Source: Bacteroidales bacterium (GTDB taxonomy: Bacteria; Bacteroidota; Bacteroidia; Bacteroidales; FEN-979). Taken from it: DNA of 35,726 nt. The notes under the pieces were generated by a model, which searched no databases, was not told where the DNA came from, and saw nothing but the letters and a program-made list of their open reading frames with translations. The translations under genes were made by a program, and so were the position numbers. Positions 8,409 through 16,777 of the stretch are shown here, piece after piece (within the stretch, counting starts at the first letter, position 1; each line of letters begins with the position of its first letter). The stretch covers positions 1 through 35,726 of the forward strand of contig JANXZO010000038.1 of NCBI GenBank assembly GCA_025355465.1. The letters are read 5' to 3'.

Positions 8409-8951
8409 GTGAAAAAACTATCAATGAGTGACTTAAACCGGATAACACCGGAGGAATTCAAAGACTCTGAAAAGACCCCGATGGTGATCATCCTCGACAA
8501 CCTCCGTTCGCAGAATAACATTGGTTCGGTGTTTCGCACAGCGGATGCTTTCCGGCTGGCAGGCATTTACCTGTGTGGCATCACGGCAACACCGCCACAC
8601 CGCGAAATACATAAAACGGCACTCGGTGCCACGGAATCGGTCGACTGGAAATACTTCGAAACAACAGAGGAGGCAATCAGGCAGTTGCGCCATGATGGAT
8701 ACAGGCTCATCGCGGTTGAACAGGTGAATGGCGGGGTGCTGCTCCAGGATTTCAAACCGGCGCCTGATGAAAAGCTGGCGATCATTTTTGGAAATGAAGT
8801 GAACGGCATTCAGAATCAAGTGCTTTCCATGTGTGATCTGGCCATTGAAATACCGCAGTCAGGAACCAAGCATTCCCTCAACGTTTCCGTCGCTGTTGGG
8901 ATCGTGATATGGGACATTTTTCTGAAAATGAAAATAATGCCGCAGAAGTGA
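8409..8951 (+). CDS. TrmH/SpoU-family RNA 2'-O-methyltransferase
   Basis: SPOUT-class SAM-dependent methyltransferase of 180 residues that likely 2'-O-methylates a tRNA or rRNA ribose. All three SpoU motifs are visible: NNIGSVFRTADAF (residues 36-48), IIFGNEVNGI (near 126) and the knotted C-terminal motif IPQSGTKHSLNVSVAVGI, including the SAM-binding SLNVSVA. There is no N-terminal substrate-binding domain, as in the compact Bacteroidota members. I use GTG at 8409 because KKLSMSDLNRITPEEFK matches the family N-terminus; ATG at 8424 is the alternative. It has its own promoter. Which RNA position it modifies cannot be told from sequence. Confidence 0.9.
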   Translation: MKKLSMSDLNRITPEEFKDSEKTPMVIILDNLRSQNNIGSVFRTADAFRLAGIYLCGITATPPHREIHKTALGATESVDWKYFETTEEAIRQLRHDGYRLIAVEQVNGGVLLQDFKPAPDEKLAIIFGNEVNGIQNQVLSMCDLAIEIPQSGTKHSLNVSVAVGIVIWDIFLKMKIMPQK

Positions 8952-9122
8952 AACCCTTTTGAAGATTGGCCGTATAATTCAAAAAGTTGAAAAATATTTG
9001 TGTTTTTTCCGTCAAACTTTTTAATTTTACACGCTGAAACGAACGATTGCTAATTAAATAATTTAAAATCAATTAATTACTGTTATTCACCTGAAATTGT
9101 TCATTTTGTAACAAGGTCAATG

Positions 9123-9152
9123 TTGTAATCAAGGATTAATATATTATATTTG
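9123..9152 (+). promoter_or_regulatory. Promoter of the OmpA/TPR outer-membrane gene
   Basis: TTG at 9123-9125 and TATATTTG at 9145-9152 are separated by 19 bp, fitting the Bacteroidota consensus. The predicted start is near 9156, the first base of an 18-base sequence complementary to the gene's 3' UTR. The 245-base intergenic stretch before the gene is AT-rich and holds no other gene. Confidence 0.75.
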
Positions 9153-9155
9153 CTA

Positions 9156-9173
9156 AATCAGTAAACAAAACTA
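9156..9173 (+). repeat. 18-bp inverted repeat, left copy (5' leader)
   Basis: AATCAGTAAACAAAACTA is the exact reverse complement of 11747-11764, which starts at the stop codon of the same gene. The copy coincides with the predicted mRNA 5' end and leaves the start-codon region (9174-9199) unpaired. Confidence 0.9.
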
Positions 9174-9196
9174 AATAAACACAAAACTTCAGTGGT

Positions 9197-11749
9197 ATGA
9201 AAAAACTTCTAACAATCCTGTCTACACTGGTTATCTTGCTTTCTGTGATGACGCTGCCGATGGCTTCTGTAGCCCAGGCAACGAAAGAGACGCCCAAAGC
9301 AGAGACAACCAAGAAAAAGTGTGAGAAGGCACCCTCAAACAGCTATTGGTCGTTCACAGGGTACGCTTCAATGAACCAGTTCAACGGCGACCTCTCCACG
9401 AACATTGCCTTCAACGACAATTGGAAATTTGGTGCTGGTGGTATCTTTACCAAGCAATTTGGCCGTGTCATCGGCGCACGTTTCCGTGGTGGCTGGGCTC
9501 CCCTTGGATCGAGCATCAACAACAAGTATGTGGGTACAAGTTATCAAACCACAAGTTTCGAGGCATGGGTGATCGAAGCCAGTCTCGAAGGAACATTAAA
9601 CTGGGTAAACTGGATCATGGGTTCCAAACCTGAGCGTTTTTTCAGCTCCTATTTCATCGTTGGAATCGGCTTTGACCATACGCAGGGCGTTCGTTATGAT
9701 GCCAAAGGCAACATTGCCGGCTACCTGGGTTATCCGAGCCATCTCACGAAAGATGCCGGTTCACTGGGCGTTGGTAACAACAGCGGCCTCGGCAAATGGA
9801 ACATGGAGTTCACCGCAACCTATGGTATCGGCTTCGACTTCAACATCAGCAAACATTGGTCGATCAATCCGGAAGTCCTCCTCCGTTGGAGAGATGGCGA
9901 TGCGCTTGACATGGTAAAAGCAGGTAACAAATCCGTATATAACGACATGTTCAGCGGTGTAAACGTAGGAATTACCTACAAATTTGCCTATTCAGGCTGC
10001 AACATGAAAGAGATGCTGAAGAACTATGCGCTCGTTAAATATGAGACGACCCCTGCAGTTCTCAGCGAAAAGGGCGACTCTGTAGTATTTACCGTAAAAG
10101 GCACTGTTCCTCCCAAGTATTTCTGCCCCACCGCAGCCATGTATTTCCAGCCAGTTCTTACCTATGCCGGCGGTCAAACAGAGATGCCTTGCGCAACACA
10201 GCTGATCGGCGAAAAAGTTGTAGGCACCGGCACTATGATCAAGTACAAAGAAGGTGGTTCGTTTACCTACACTTGCGTGTTCCCATACAAACCTGAGATG
10301 AATACCTCAACGCTTTCTGTTGCTCCGATCGTTTACGAAGCAAAAGAGAAAATCCTGCTGAAAAAGGATGAGATCAAAGCCAAGGTGAAATTTGTTGAAA
10401 TGCCTTCACGCGACCTGGCTCCCGGTGTAATCTACACTGCCACCCGTGCCCAGATGGACCAGATTACCATTGTTGCTGATCATGGTTACCAGAAAGAGGT
10501 GATTGATTCAAAAACCGGTGTTATTTACTTCAAGAAGAATAAATATGATCTTGATCTGAAATTCGGTGAAAACAAGACCGACGGTGCCAAGAACAACCTC
10601 AACGAACTCAACACCTTCATCAAACAGGGTTGGAAAATTAAGGACATCACTATGAATGGCTGGGCATCCCCTGAAGGAGAAGAGACCCTCAATGCCAACC
10701 TTTCCGAAAACCGTTCGAAAACAGGCCAGGCCTGGATGACAGACCAGTTTAAAGGTTGGGTGAAAGATGCCAACAAAGATAACAAAGACAAAAAAGCTGC
10801 TAAGGCTGCGGTTGAAGCTGCCGGTAAAGATGTCAACATGGCACTTCAGCATCACGGACCGGATTGGAATGGATTCCTCAAAGCCGTTCAGGCTTCGAAC
10901 ATGAAGGACAAGGATAAAATCCTCAATGTTATCAACTCCAATAACGACCAGCTTAAGAAAGAGCAGGAGATCCGCAACATGATCCTGATCTATCCGGAAA
11001 TTGAAAAAGATCTCCTTCCCCCGTTACGTCGCAGCGAGATCACTGCCAACCTGTATGAGCCTCGCTTTACCGAAGCTGAACTCCTGCAGTTTGCCGTTTC
11101 GAGTCCTGAAAAGCTGAAAGTGGAAGAGATTCTTTATGCAGGAACCCTTACCAACGATGATGCTGCAAAACTGACCATCTATGAAAATGCAGCACGCCTC
11201 TTCCCCAACAACTGGAAGGCACACAACAATGCAGCTGTTTCTAACATTGCCAAGAACAATTTCTCCAAAGCAGCCGAACACCTTACAAAAGCTGCCCAGA
11301 TTGCCCCGAACAACGGCATCATCGAAAACAATATCGGTGTGGTTGCTTCAAAACAGGGTGATGTGAAGAAAGCTGAAGCTCAATTCAAAAAAGCTGCTCA
11401 GCTTGGCGAAAACACCAACTACAACCAGGGTACACTGCTTATCAAGAAGGGTGACTATGCAAAAGCCAACACGCTCCTCGGTAACGCAAAATGCACCTAT
11501 AACCTCGGCCTTGCCCAGATGCAATCCGGAAACAACAGTGCTGCAGAGACCACCCTCAAGTGTGCTCCCCAGACTCCGGAAACCTTCTACCTGCTCGCTA
11601 TCATTGGCGCTCGTACAAACAACACCAAGATGCTGTACGAATACCTCATGAAAGCCTGTCAGAAGGCAGACCTGAAAGCTCAGGCAAAAGGTGATCGCGA
11701 GTTTTATAACTACGAAAACACCCCTGATTTTAAGAATATCGTTAAATAG
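9197..11749 (+). CDS. Outer-membrane protein with beta-barrel, OmpA-like and TPR domains
   Basis: 850 residues. A signal peptide ends near SVAQA. A Lys-rich linker precedes a ~230-residue region of alternating aromatic strands (SYWSFTGYASMNQFNGDLS, GARFRGGWAPLG, GIGFDFNISKHWSINPE, GVNVGITYKF) that reads as an 8-stranded outer-membrane barrel. Beta domains follow (275-440). An OmpA-like peptidoglycan-binding segment around 450-540 contains NGWASPEGEE and LSENRS, interrupted by a Lys/Ala-rich insert. Several TPR-type repeats lie at ~660-830 (NNWKAHNNAAVSN, NNGIIENNIGVVASKQGD). It probably links the outer membrane to peptidoglycan and offers a periplasmic protein-binding platform. It is a single-gene unit with promoter and terminator, probably highly expressed. 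Similar proteins are common in Bacteroidota but have no agreed name. Confidence 0.85.
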   Translation: MKKLLTILSTLVILLSVMTLPMASVAQATKETPKAETTKKKCEKAPSNSYWSFTGYASMNQFNGDLSTNIAFNDNWKFGAGGIFTKQFGRVIGARFRGGWAPLGSSINNKYVGTSYQTTSFEAWVIEASLEGTLNWVNWIMGSKPERFFSSYFIVGIGFDHTQGVRYDAKGNIAGYLGYPSHLTKDAGSLGVGNNSGLGKWNMEFTATYGIGFDFNISKHWSINPEVLLRWRDGDALDMVKAGNKSVYNDMFSGVNVGITYKFAYSGCNMKEMLKNYALVKYETTPAVLSEKGDSVVFTVKGTVPPKYFCPTAAMYFQPVLTYAGGQTEMPCATQLIGEKVVGTGTMIKYKEGGSFTYTCVFPYKPEMNTSTLSVAPIVYEAKEKILLKKDEIKAKVKFVEMPSRDLAPGVIYTATRAQMDQITIVADHGYQKEVIDSKTGVIYFKKNKYDLDLKFGENKTDGAKNNLNELNTFIKQGWKIKDITMNGWASPEGEETLNANLSENRSKTGQAWMTDQFKGWVKDANKDNKDKKAAKAAVEAAGKDVNMALQHHGPDWNGFLKAVQASNMKDKDKILNVINSNNDQLKKEQEIRNMILIYPEIEKDLLPPLRRSEITANLYEPRFTEAELLQFAVSSPEKLKVEEILYAGTLTNDDAAKLTIYENAARLFPNNWKAHNNAAVSNIAKNNFSKAAEHLTKAAQIAPNNGIIENNIGVVASKQGDVKKAEAQFKKAAQLGENTNYNQGTLLIKKGDYAKANTLLGNAKCTYNLGLAQMQSGNNSAAETTLKCAPQTPETFYLLAIIGARTNNTKMLYEYLMKACQKADLKAQAKGDREFYNYENTPDFKNIVK

Positions 11750-11764
11750 TTTTGTTTACTGATT
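11747..11764 (+). repeat. 18-bp inverted repeat, right copy (stop codon and 3' UTR)
   Basis: TAGTTTTGTTTACTGATT begins with the TAG stop of the OmpA/TPR gene and is the exact reverse complement of 9156-9173 in the leader. It lies just before the terminator hairpin. Confidence 0.9.
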
Positions 11765-11769
11765 GTTGT

Positions 11770-11802
11770 AAAAGCCCGGCCGGAAGGTCGGGCTTTTTTT
11801 TT
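11770..11802 (+). terminator. Intrinsic terminator, OmpA/TPR gene (possibly bidirectional)
   Basis: AAAGCCCGGCC and GGTCGGGCTTT form an 11-bp stem (one G-T pair) around a GGAA tetraloop, followed by nine T. The A-run at the other side lets it work for the convergent kinase gene as well; its end touches that gene's stop codon. Confidence 0.92.
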
Positions 11803-12436
11803 ACCGTACAATCGTGTGCATCCCGATAGGGTACTCTTTCGAAAGGACTGACCTGATCCATGCATAGTCGTCCTCGTTGTTAACGAAATCAATACCGTTG
11901 GTATCGATCAGCAGAATGCGATGGTCGGGCTGCTGGCGTAAAAAATCAAGGTAGCCGGATTGGATTTTATCGAGGTATTCAAACTGAATATTCTGTTCAT
12001 AAACCCTCCCCCGTTTCTTTATGTTTTTCTTGAGATTTTCGGTTTCCAGGTAGAGGTAGACGATCAGGTCGGGCTTGGGAACCGCCGCCGATACAATATT
12101 AAATAGCTTTCCATAGAGCCCGAACTCCAGTGGCTCCAGGTTTTTGCTGGCAAAGATGAGGGATTTGAAAATAAAATAGTCGGCAATGGTGAGCGGCTGA
12201 AATAAATCGGAAACATTAAAATGGTTCTTTAACTGCTGGTACCGATCGGCCAGGAACGACAACTCCAGTGGAAAGGCATAGCGTGCAGGGTCTTCGTAAA
12301 ATTTTGGCAAAAATGAGTTCTCTTCGAACTGTTCAAGGATCAGTCGCGCACCCTGTTCTTTGGCCAAACGCGTGGCCAGCGAGGTTTTACCAGCCCCGAT
12401 GTTACCTTCTACGACGATGTAATTATAATGTTCCAG
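11801..12436 (-). CDS. Deoxynucleoside kinase, non-canonical start
   Basis: Member of the deoxyguanosine/deoxyadenosine kinase (dNK) family, phosphorylating salvage deoxynucleosides. The P-loop EGNIGAGKTS precedes LEQFEENSFLPKFYEDPARYAFPLE and the nucleoside-pocket DRY, and PDLIVYLYLE and the LID segment KRGRVYEQNI follow. No ATG, GTG or TTG lies between the in-frame folK stop (12494-12496) and the P-loop. The family N-terminus would begin at CTG 12434-12436 followed by EHYNYIVVEGNIGAGKT, giving 211 residues, a normal length. Starting at the ATG at 12367 would remove the P-loop and is rejected as the functional start. Either CTG initiation, readthrough from folK or a sequence error explains it. 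The stop overlaps the terminator at 11770-11802. Family is secure; the start is uncertain. Confidence 0.85.
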   Translation of the reverse strand: MEHYNYIVVEGNIGAGKTSLATRLAKEQGARLILEQFEENSFLPKFYEDPARYAFPLELSFLADRYQQLKNHFNVSDLFQPLTIADYFIFKSLIFASKNLEPLEFGLYGKLFNIVSAAVPKPDLIVYLYLETENLKKNIKKRGRVYEQNIQFEYLDKIQSGYLDFLRQQPDHRILLIDTNGIDFVNNEDDYAWIRSVLSKEYPIGMHTIVR

Positions 12437-12493
12437 GGAGTTTTCTTGATGAGGATGTAAATCTAAGAGGAATTTAGCCGCGGGGATGGTATG

Positions 12494-13000
12494 TTAAAAA
12501 ATATTTACGATGCCTTTATCCGTGCAAATGCCCAGTAACTCAGAAATGCTCTTTCGCAGGATCGGATGTACGAATTCTCCCGCGATTTCTGCCATCGGCA
12601 CCAGGGTAAACCTTCGTTCATGAAGCCGTGGATGAGGAACCATGAGGTTATCATTAAAAATGATCTTACTCCCATAAAACAGTATGTCGATGTCGATGGT
12701 ACGGGCGGAGTAACCAATATCAGAACCTACACCGCATCCAGCACCCATCATTCGCACTCTTCCGAGACCCGCCTCAATGGTAAGTAATCTCTCCAGCAAC
12801 AAATCTGCTCCGAAGTCCGTATCAAGTTCGATTACCTGGTTCAGAAAAGATATTTCATCTTCAAATGCCCAGGGTGATGATTCGTAAACTTCAGAAATAG
12901 TGCATACTGTACCGAGCTTAGCAATCTCCGCTGCTGCCTGATTCAGGTAATTCAGCCGGTCGCCCCTGTTGCTGCCCAGTAGTAAGTAAATGTTTTTCAA
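12494..13000 (-). CDS. folK: HPPK, 2-amino-4-hydroxy-6-hydroxymethyldihydropteridine pyrophosphokinase
   Basis: Transfers pyrophosphate from ATP to 6-hydroxymethyl-dihydropterin in folate synthesis. It shows the N-terminal LLLGSNRGDR, the VYESSPWAFEDEISFLNQVIELDT strand, the catalytic-loop motif YSARTIDIDILFYG and the signature VPHPRLHERRFTLVPMAEI. The length of 168 is normal. A Gly/Cys-rich stretch (MMGAGCGVGSDIG) fills the loop before RTIDIDIL, longer than usual. The start is TTG at 13000, 1 base after the upstream gene's stop, suggesting translational coupling. The downstream kinase is in the same frame beyond a single TAA. Confidence 0.95.
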   Translation of the reverse strand: MKNIYLLLGSNRGDRLNYLNQAAAEIAKLGTVCTISEVYESSPWAFEDEISFLNQVIELDTDFGADLLLERLLTIEAGLGRVRMMGAGCGVGSDIGYSARTIDIDILFYGSKIIFNDNLMVPHPRLHERRFTLVPMAEIAGEFVHPILRKSISELLGICTDKGIVNIF

Positions 13001-13001
13001 G

Positions 13002-13631
13002 CTATAAAAGATAGAGCTGATTTAATAAACTGTTGATCTTTTCTCCATAAGCGGGATCTGCGGCCCATCTGCCGGGAAGATCGTGAATGGTGAATACCGT
13101 ACCCCGGCGAACGTGCACCAGCCGCTTATCCGCATAAGGTGGGGTGATGGGATCGATGCTGGCATATGCCTTGAGATGCTGGATATGCGCTCGAACACCC
13201 TCCTCCATGGAACCGAACCAGTCTCCGGCCGTGTATCCATCGGTTGCCCCGAGTCCGCAAAAGTTATTCTGAAACCGGCTGACCGAGCCGTTGAAACGAA
13301 GGAACCCTGTCTCCAGACACATCTGGCAAATGGCTATATCATAGTTAACTCCTTCCCGGCGGGATTCGATAATATAGGTCTTGACAAGTCGAGCCACAAA
13401 AGCAGAATCGAGGTAGCTGTTATTCCGGCACATGAAGGCTACGAGGCTGGCAGGCCCCTGTTCTCCCCGGTCCATGATAAAAATTGAAGGTAACGCCGGT
13501 GCGGGATGCCCGTGCTTTCCCGTCGTTCCCTTGCCACTTTCAGCGTTTCCGGAAGAGGAAAAGCATGAAATGGCAGGCATCAGAAAAATAAGGAAAAACG
13601 CCAGGGGCTTTAATGTCATCTGAAACGGCAA
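13002..13631 (-). CDS. Secreted glucosaminidase-domain protein, possible lipoprotein
   Basis: 209 residues. A hydrophobic signal (LAFFLIFLMPAISC) contains a plausible lipobox with Cys23. A low-complexity Ser/Gly linker follows, then a mannosyl-glycoprotein endo-beta-N-acetylglucosaminidase (FlgJ/LytG-like) domain from ~60. The motif YIIESRREGVNYDIAICQMCLETGFLRF carries the conserved catalytic-type Glu, and NNFCGLGATDG follows. The enzyme would cut peptidoglycan glycan strands in the periplasm or at the outer membrane. The ATG at 13631 or the inner ATG at 13619 may be used; both keep the signal. The gene leads a tight operon with folK and the kinase, although the functions are unrelated. A minus-strand TATTTTTG at 13645-13652 may be its -7 box. 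Confidence 0.83.
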   Translation of the reverse strand: MPFQMTLKPLAFFLIFLMPAISCFSSSGNAESGKGTTGKHGHPAPALPSIFIMDRGEQGPASLVAFMCRNNSYLDSAFVARLVKTYIIESRREGVNYDIAICQMCLETGFLRFNGSVSRFQNNFCGLGATDGYTAGDWFGSMEEGVRAHIQHLKAYASIDPITPPYADKRLVHVRRGTVFTIHDLPGRWAADPAYGEKINSLLNQLYLL

Positions 13632-13644
13632 ATGGTTACTGTGT

Positions 13645-13652
13645 CAAAAATA
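13645..13652 (-). promoter_or_regulatory. Possible -7 box for the glucosaminidase-folK-kinase operon
   Basis: The minus strand reads TATTTTTG (TAnnTTTG), 14 bases before the first ATG and 26 before the inner ATG. No matching -33 element was seen. The remaining intergenic sequence to 13773 shows only a box for sppA. Confidence 0.35.
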
Positions 13653-13741
13653 AACCATTTAAACGCTGCATTATTGCCGGTATTCGTATTCTTTTACACA
13701 TTCTGATGTTGAAACAGGATCAGTTTTGTTCATTCTTTTTT

Positions 13742-13749
13742 TAACTTTG
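13742..13749 (+). promoter_or_regulatory. Possible -7 box for sppA
   Basis: TAACTTTG matches TAnnTTTG and lies 25 bases before the sppA ATG. No TTTG at 19-21 bp upstream was found; a TTTTG at 13724-13728 is too close. Confidence 0.42.
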
Positions 13750-13773
13750 TATTAACCCTAATAGCTATCCTGT

Positions 13774-15534
13774 ATGAAGCAGTTCTTTAAATTCATGTTC
13801 GCCAGCATGCTGGGAACATTTCTCACGCTCGTAGTTTTGCTTTTTCTGTGCATTGCCATCGTTGTCGGTATTGCAGCAACCGCTTCCGATGATTCCGTCA
13901 CCATCTCAAAAAACACCTTGCTGCTGGTCAGGTTTAACAGAACCATTGTAGACCGTGCGCCCAAATCGCCGATTAATTTCAATTTTTCCGGAAACGAAAA
14001 GTTGAGTGGCTTGAATGAAATTCTGGACAATCTGCGAAAGGCAAGAAAAGATGATAATATAGCGGGAATTCTGCTTGATCTTGATGAAATACCTGCCAGG
14101 ATCTCCACCATCAGCGAAATTCGGGATGGGTTGCTTGAATTTAAAAAGTCGGGGAAATTCATTTGGGCTTACAGTGAAGCCTACGGGCAGTCTGCGTACT
14201 ACCTTGCCACTGCTGCCGATAAAATTTTTATCCAGCCCAATGGGTTAATGCTTTTTAAAGGACTAAGCGCTCAACCCATGTTCCTGAAAGGAACGTTGGA
14301 GAAACTTGACATCAAAATGCAGGTGATCCGCCACGGTAAATTCAAAGCTGCTACCGAGCCGCTTTTCCTTGATAAGATGAGCAAAGAGAACCGGGAGCAG
14401 ATCACCGCTGTACTCAACGATACCTGGGGAAGCATTATCAACGACATTTCGGAAAGCCGGAAGATCGGAAAGATAGCACTCAACGGAATTGCCGACAGCC
14501 TGAGTGTGCAGACTGCCGCGGATGCCCTGAAATATAAACTGGTGGACCAGCTGGTTTACAAAGATGAATTGCTGAAGGAGTTGAAAAAGAAACTGGCCAT
14601 TGATGAGAAGAAGAATCTTAACACTGTTTCACTCGAAGACTATACCAAGGTGGCAGAGGCAAATAAACCGGCTGTTTCGAAGGACAAGATCGCGGTTGTT
14701 TATGCCACCGGCAACATCGGTGGCGGCAGTGGCGACGACCAGAGCATTGGCTCGGAACGCATCTCCAAGGCGATCCGCAAGGCCCGTGAAGATGATAACG
14801 TAAAGGCCATTGTTTTCCGGATCAACTCGGGTGGTGGCAGCGCCCTTGCCTCGGATGTTATCTGGCGGGAAGTAGAACTGGCAAAACAGGTAAAGCCTGT
14901 GGTCGCTTCATTTGGTGATGTTGCTGCCAGTGGGGGTTATTACATCGCCTGCTGCGCCACTAAAATCATTGCTGATCCGACAACCATTACCGGTTCTATC
15001 GGGGTTTTCGGGTTGAGACCCAACATGCAGGGCCTTTTCAATAAAAAACTGGGCATCACCTTCGATGAGGCAAATACGAATAAGAACAGCGACTTTGTTT
15101 CGGTGATGAAGCCACTGTCACCTTACCAGGCCATGCTGTTGCAGCGCGATGTAGACCACACTTATGATGTTTTCACAGGAAAGGTTGCCGATGGTCGTAA
15201 AATCACCAAAGCCCGGGTCGACAGTCTAGGACAGGGACGTATCTGGAGCGGGACAGCAGCGAAAAATCTGGGGTTGATCGATGACTTCGGGGGGCTGACG
15301 AAATCAATCGCAGTAGCAGCTGAGCTCGCCAAACTGAAAAGTTATTCAATTCAATCACTTCCTGAGCAGAAAGAGTTCCTCGACCAGATAATTGAAGAGA
15401 TTACCGGGAAAGACCCTTCGGCGAGGATCCGGCAGGTAATGGGAGAAGATTACAGATTTTACCAGGTGGTGAAAGATCTCAGGGAGATGAAAGGGGTTCA
15501 GGCAAGGATGATTGTTGACCTGAACATCAATTAA
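13774..15534 (+). CDS. sppA: Signal peptide peptidase SppA (67-kDa type)
   Basis: Membrane-bound serine peptidase that digests cleaved signal peptides. 586 residues with one N-terminal transmembrane helix (~10-36) and two tandem S49 domains. The Ser/Lys dyad is readable: Lys191 in HGKFKAATEP (aligning with E. coli Lys209) and Ser386 in VAASGGYYIA (E. coli Ser409). The segment GSIGVFGLRPNMQGLFNKKLG is also typical. The length matches the duplicated bacterial form rather than the short archaeal/Bacillus type. It stands alone, with a possible TAACTTTG promoter box upstream and a BNR lipoprotein gene convergent with it 27 bases after the stop. Confidence 0.96.
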   Translation: MKQFFKFMFASMLGTFLTLVVLLFLCIAIVVGIAATASDDSVTISKNTLLLVRFNRTIVDRAPKSPINFNFSGNEKLSGLNEILDNLRKARKDDNIAGILLDLDEIPARISTISEIRDGLLEFKKSGKFIWAYSEAYGQSAYYLATAADKIFIQPNGLMLFKGLSAQPMFLKGTLEKLDIKMQVIRHGKFKAATEPLFLDKMSKENREQITAVLNDTWGSIINDISESRKIGKIALNGIADSLSVQTAADALKYKLVDQLVYKDELLKELKKKLAIDEKKNLNTVSLEDYTKVAEANKPAVSKDKIAVVYATGNIGGGSGDDQSIGSERISKAIRKAREDDNVKAIVFRINSGGGSALASDVIWREVELAKQVKPVVASFGDVAASGGYYIACCATKIIADPTTITGSIGVFGLRPNMQGLFNKKLGITFDEANTNKNSDFVSVMKPLSPYQAMLLQRDVDHTYDVFTGKVADGRKITKARVDSLGQGRIWSGTAAKNLGLIDDFGGLTKSIAVAAELAKLKSYSIQSLPEQKEFLDQIIEEITGKDPSARIRQVMGEDYRFYQVVKDLREMKGVQARMIVDLNIN

Positions 15535-15561
15535 AACTTCGCGGATTCAGACAAAACCCGC

Positions 15562-16626
15562 CTATTTTACCCCGTTGGCGAAGGATATCCGGCGCATACC
15601 CGATCCTGAAGCGAAATTTTCGTTGAACCAGCTGCGGCCTGAGGTTCGCGTATAGATGATTACACCTTTGGGCGTGAGGCCGGTGTTGTAACCGCACAAC
15701 CACACGCGGTTGCTGTCGGCCATGGTCACACTGGCAAGGGTATAGCGACCACCGAGTGGATTCATGGCGTTCCATAGTCCCGAAACACGGTGATAAACCA
15801 CTCCCCCCTCTCCGCCTGCCCAAACGACGCCTTGCCGGTTTGCACATACACTGTGGATCTTTCCCGCGGCGGCAGCATAGGATTGCTCCCATACAGTTCC
15901 TCCGCTGGAGGTAGCAAATATATAACCTCCTGCAGCAATCCAGGCGACAGAATCATTAACAACCGATACATCATACACATGGCCGGTAAATCCGGTCATG
16001 AAGGATTGCACTTCCCAGCTTGAACCATTATCGGAAGAATGAAGAACCACCGGCCCCGTTTCAACACCCAGTGTATCTGTACGGTTTCCAACAACCCATA
16101 CCGAATTGGCCGAATCGCCGGAAACAGCAGTGAAGTTAACATTGGCAAGGGTATCTATCGGGATCATTGTCCAGGATAAGCCTGCATCTCCCGAATAAGC
16201 AATTTTGCCCCTGTCACCTGCAATCCACACCCTTCGTCCGTTCTTGGCCCAAACAGCCTTAAATCCGGAGGTGCCCAACTGGGTTGAATCGCCTTTGCGA
16301 AACCAGTTTATTCCTGCATCCCTGGTATACCAAACCCCGCCAAACCCTTTGGTGGTATCACCCACAATCCATACTTCGTCTTTGCTTACGACACTGACGT
16401 CCCTGAAACCCACCCCGCCGATATAGGAGATTGAACCCTGGCGGTCCCAGGCCATGCCATCATTGGCAGTATGCATCACTGATCCATAGCCCTGGTCGAT
16501 GTCACCCACAGCCCAACCGATATACGTTGGGTCATTAACCAATTCACCGGCCGGTTTGGTGCAGGAGAGCATAAATAAGGCAACCAGCACAACCCAAAGC
16601 CCCAGAAATAAATGAATCATTTTCAT
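15562..16626 (-). CDS. Lipoprotein with BNR/Ycf48-like beta-propeller
   Basis: 354 residues. The N-terminal signal ends in the lipobox LFMLSC, so a lipoprotein anchored in a membrane is likely. The mature part is built of ~45-residue repeats with the Asp-box form (TRDAGINWFRKG, SGDAGLSWTMIP, SSDNGSSWEVQS, RTSGRSWFNE) and the partner strand xVWxVG (EVWIVGDT, RVWIAGDR, SVWVVGNR, RVWLCGYN). This is the six- or seven-bladed propeller of sialidase-like or Ycf48/HCF136-like proteins. Function is unknown; such propellers usually bind proteins or glycans. A minus-strand TACTTTTG at 16646-16653 may be its -7 box. It lies between sppA (convergent) and tRNA-Glu (divergent). Confidence 0.8.
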   Translation of the reverse strand: MKMIHLFLGLWVVLVALFMLSCTKPAGELVNDPTYIGWAVGDIDQGYGSVMHTANDGMAWDRQGSISYIGGVGFRDVSVVSKDEVWIVGDTTKGFGGVWYTRDAGINWFRKGDSTQLGTSGFKAVWAKNGRRVWIAGDRGKIAYSGDAGLSWTMIPIDTLANVNFTAVSGDSANSVWVVGNRTDTLGVETGPVVLHSSDNGSSWEVQSFMTGFTGHVYDVSVVNDSVAWIAAGGYIFATSSGGTVWEQSYAAAAGKIHSVCANRQGVVWAGGEGGVVYHRVSGLWNAMNPLGGRYTLASVTMADSNRVWLCGYNTGLTPKGVIIYTRTSGRSWFNENFASGSGMRRISFANGVK

Positions 16627-16645
16627 ATGTCACAAAATAGTAGCA

Positions 16646-16653
16646 CAAAAGTA
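16646..16653 (-). promoter_or_regulatory. Possible -7 box for the BNR lipoprotein gene
   Basis: The minus strand reads TACTTTTG (TAnnTTTG), 20 bases before the ATG at 16626. A -33 TTTG at the right distance is missing. Confidence 0.4.
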
Positions 16654-16725
16654 CAAAAAATTGCAGTCCGGAGACCCGGCGGTATAATGGAGTCAGGATT
16701 CCACTTACAATGAATTGAAAATAAA

Positions 16726-16757
16726 TTTGCACAAAAAAAACAAATGCTGTACTTTTG
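16726..16757 (+). promoter_or_regulatory. Promoter of tRNA-Glu
   Basis: TTTG at 16726-16729 and TACTTTTG at 16750-16757 are separated by 20 bp, a full match to the Bacteroidota -33/-7 consensus. The tRNA 5' end is at 16778. Confidence 0.82.
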
Positions 16758-16777
16758 CACTCCCAATCAAAAAATTT

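Noticed and set aside
11801-12367. Kinase start at ATG 12367
   Set aside because: It would remove the P-loop EGNIGAGKT, which is encoded in frame just upstream.
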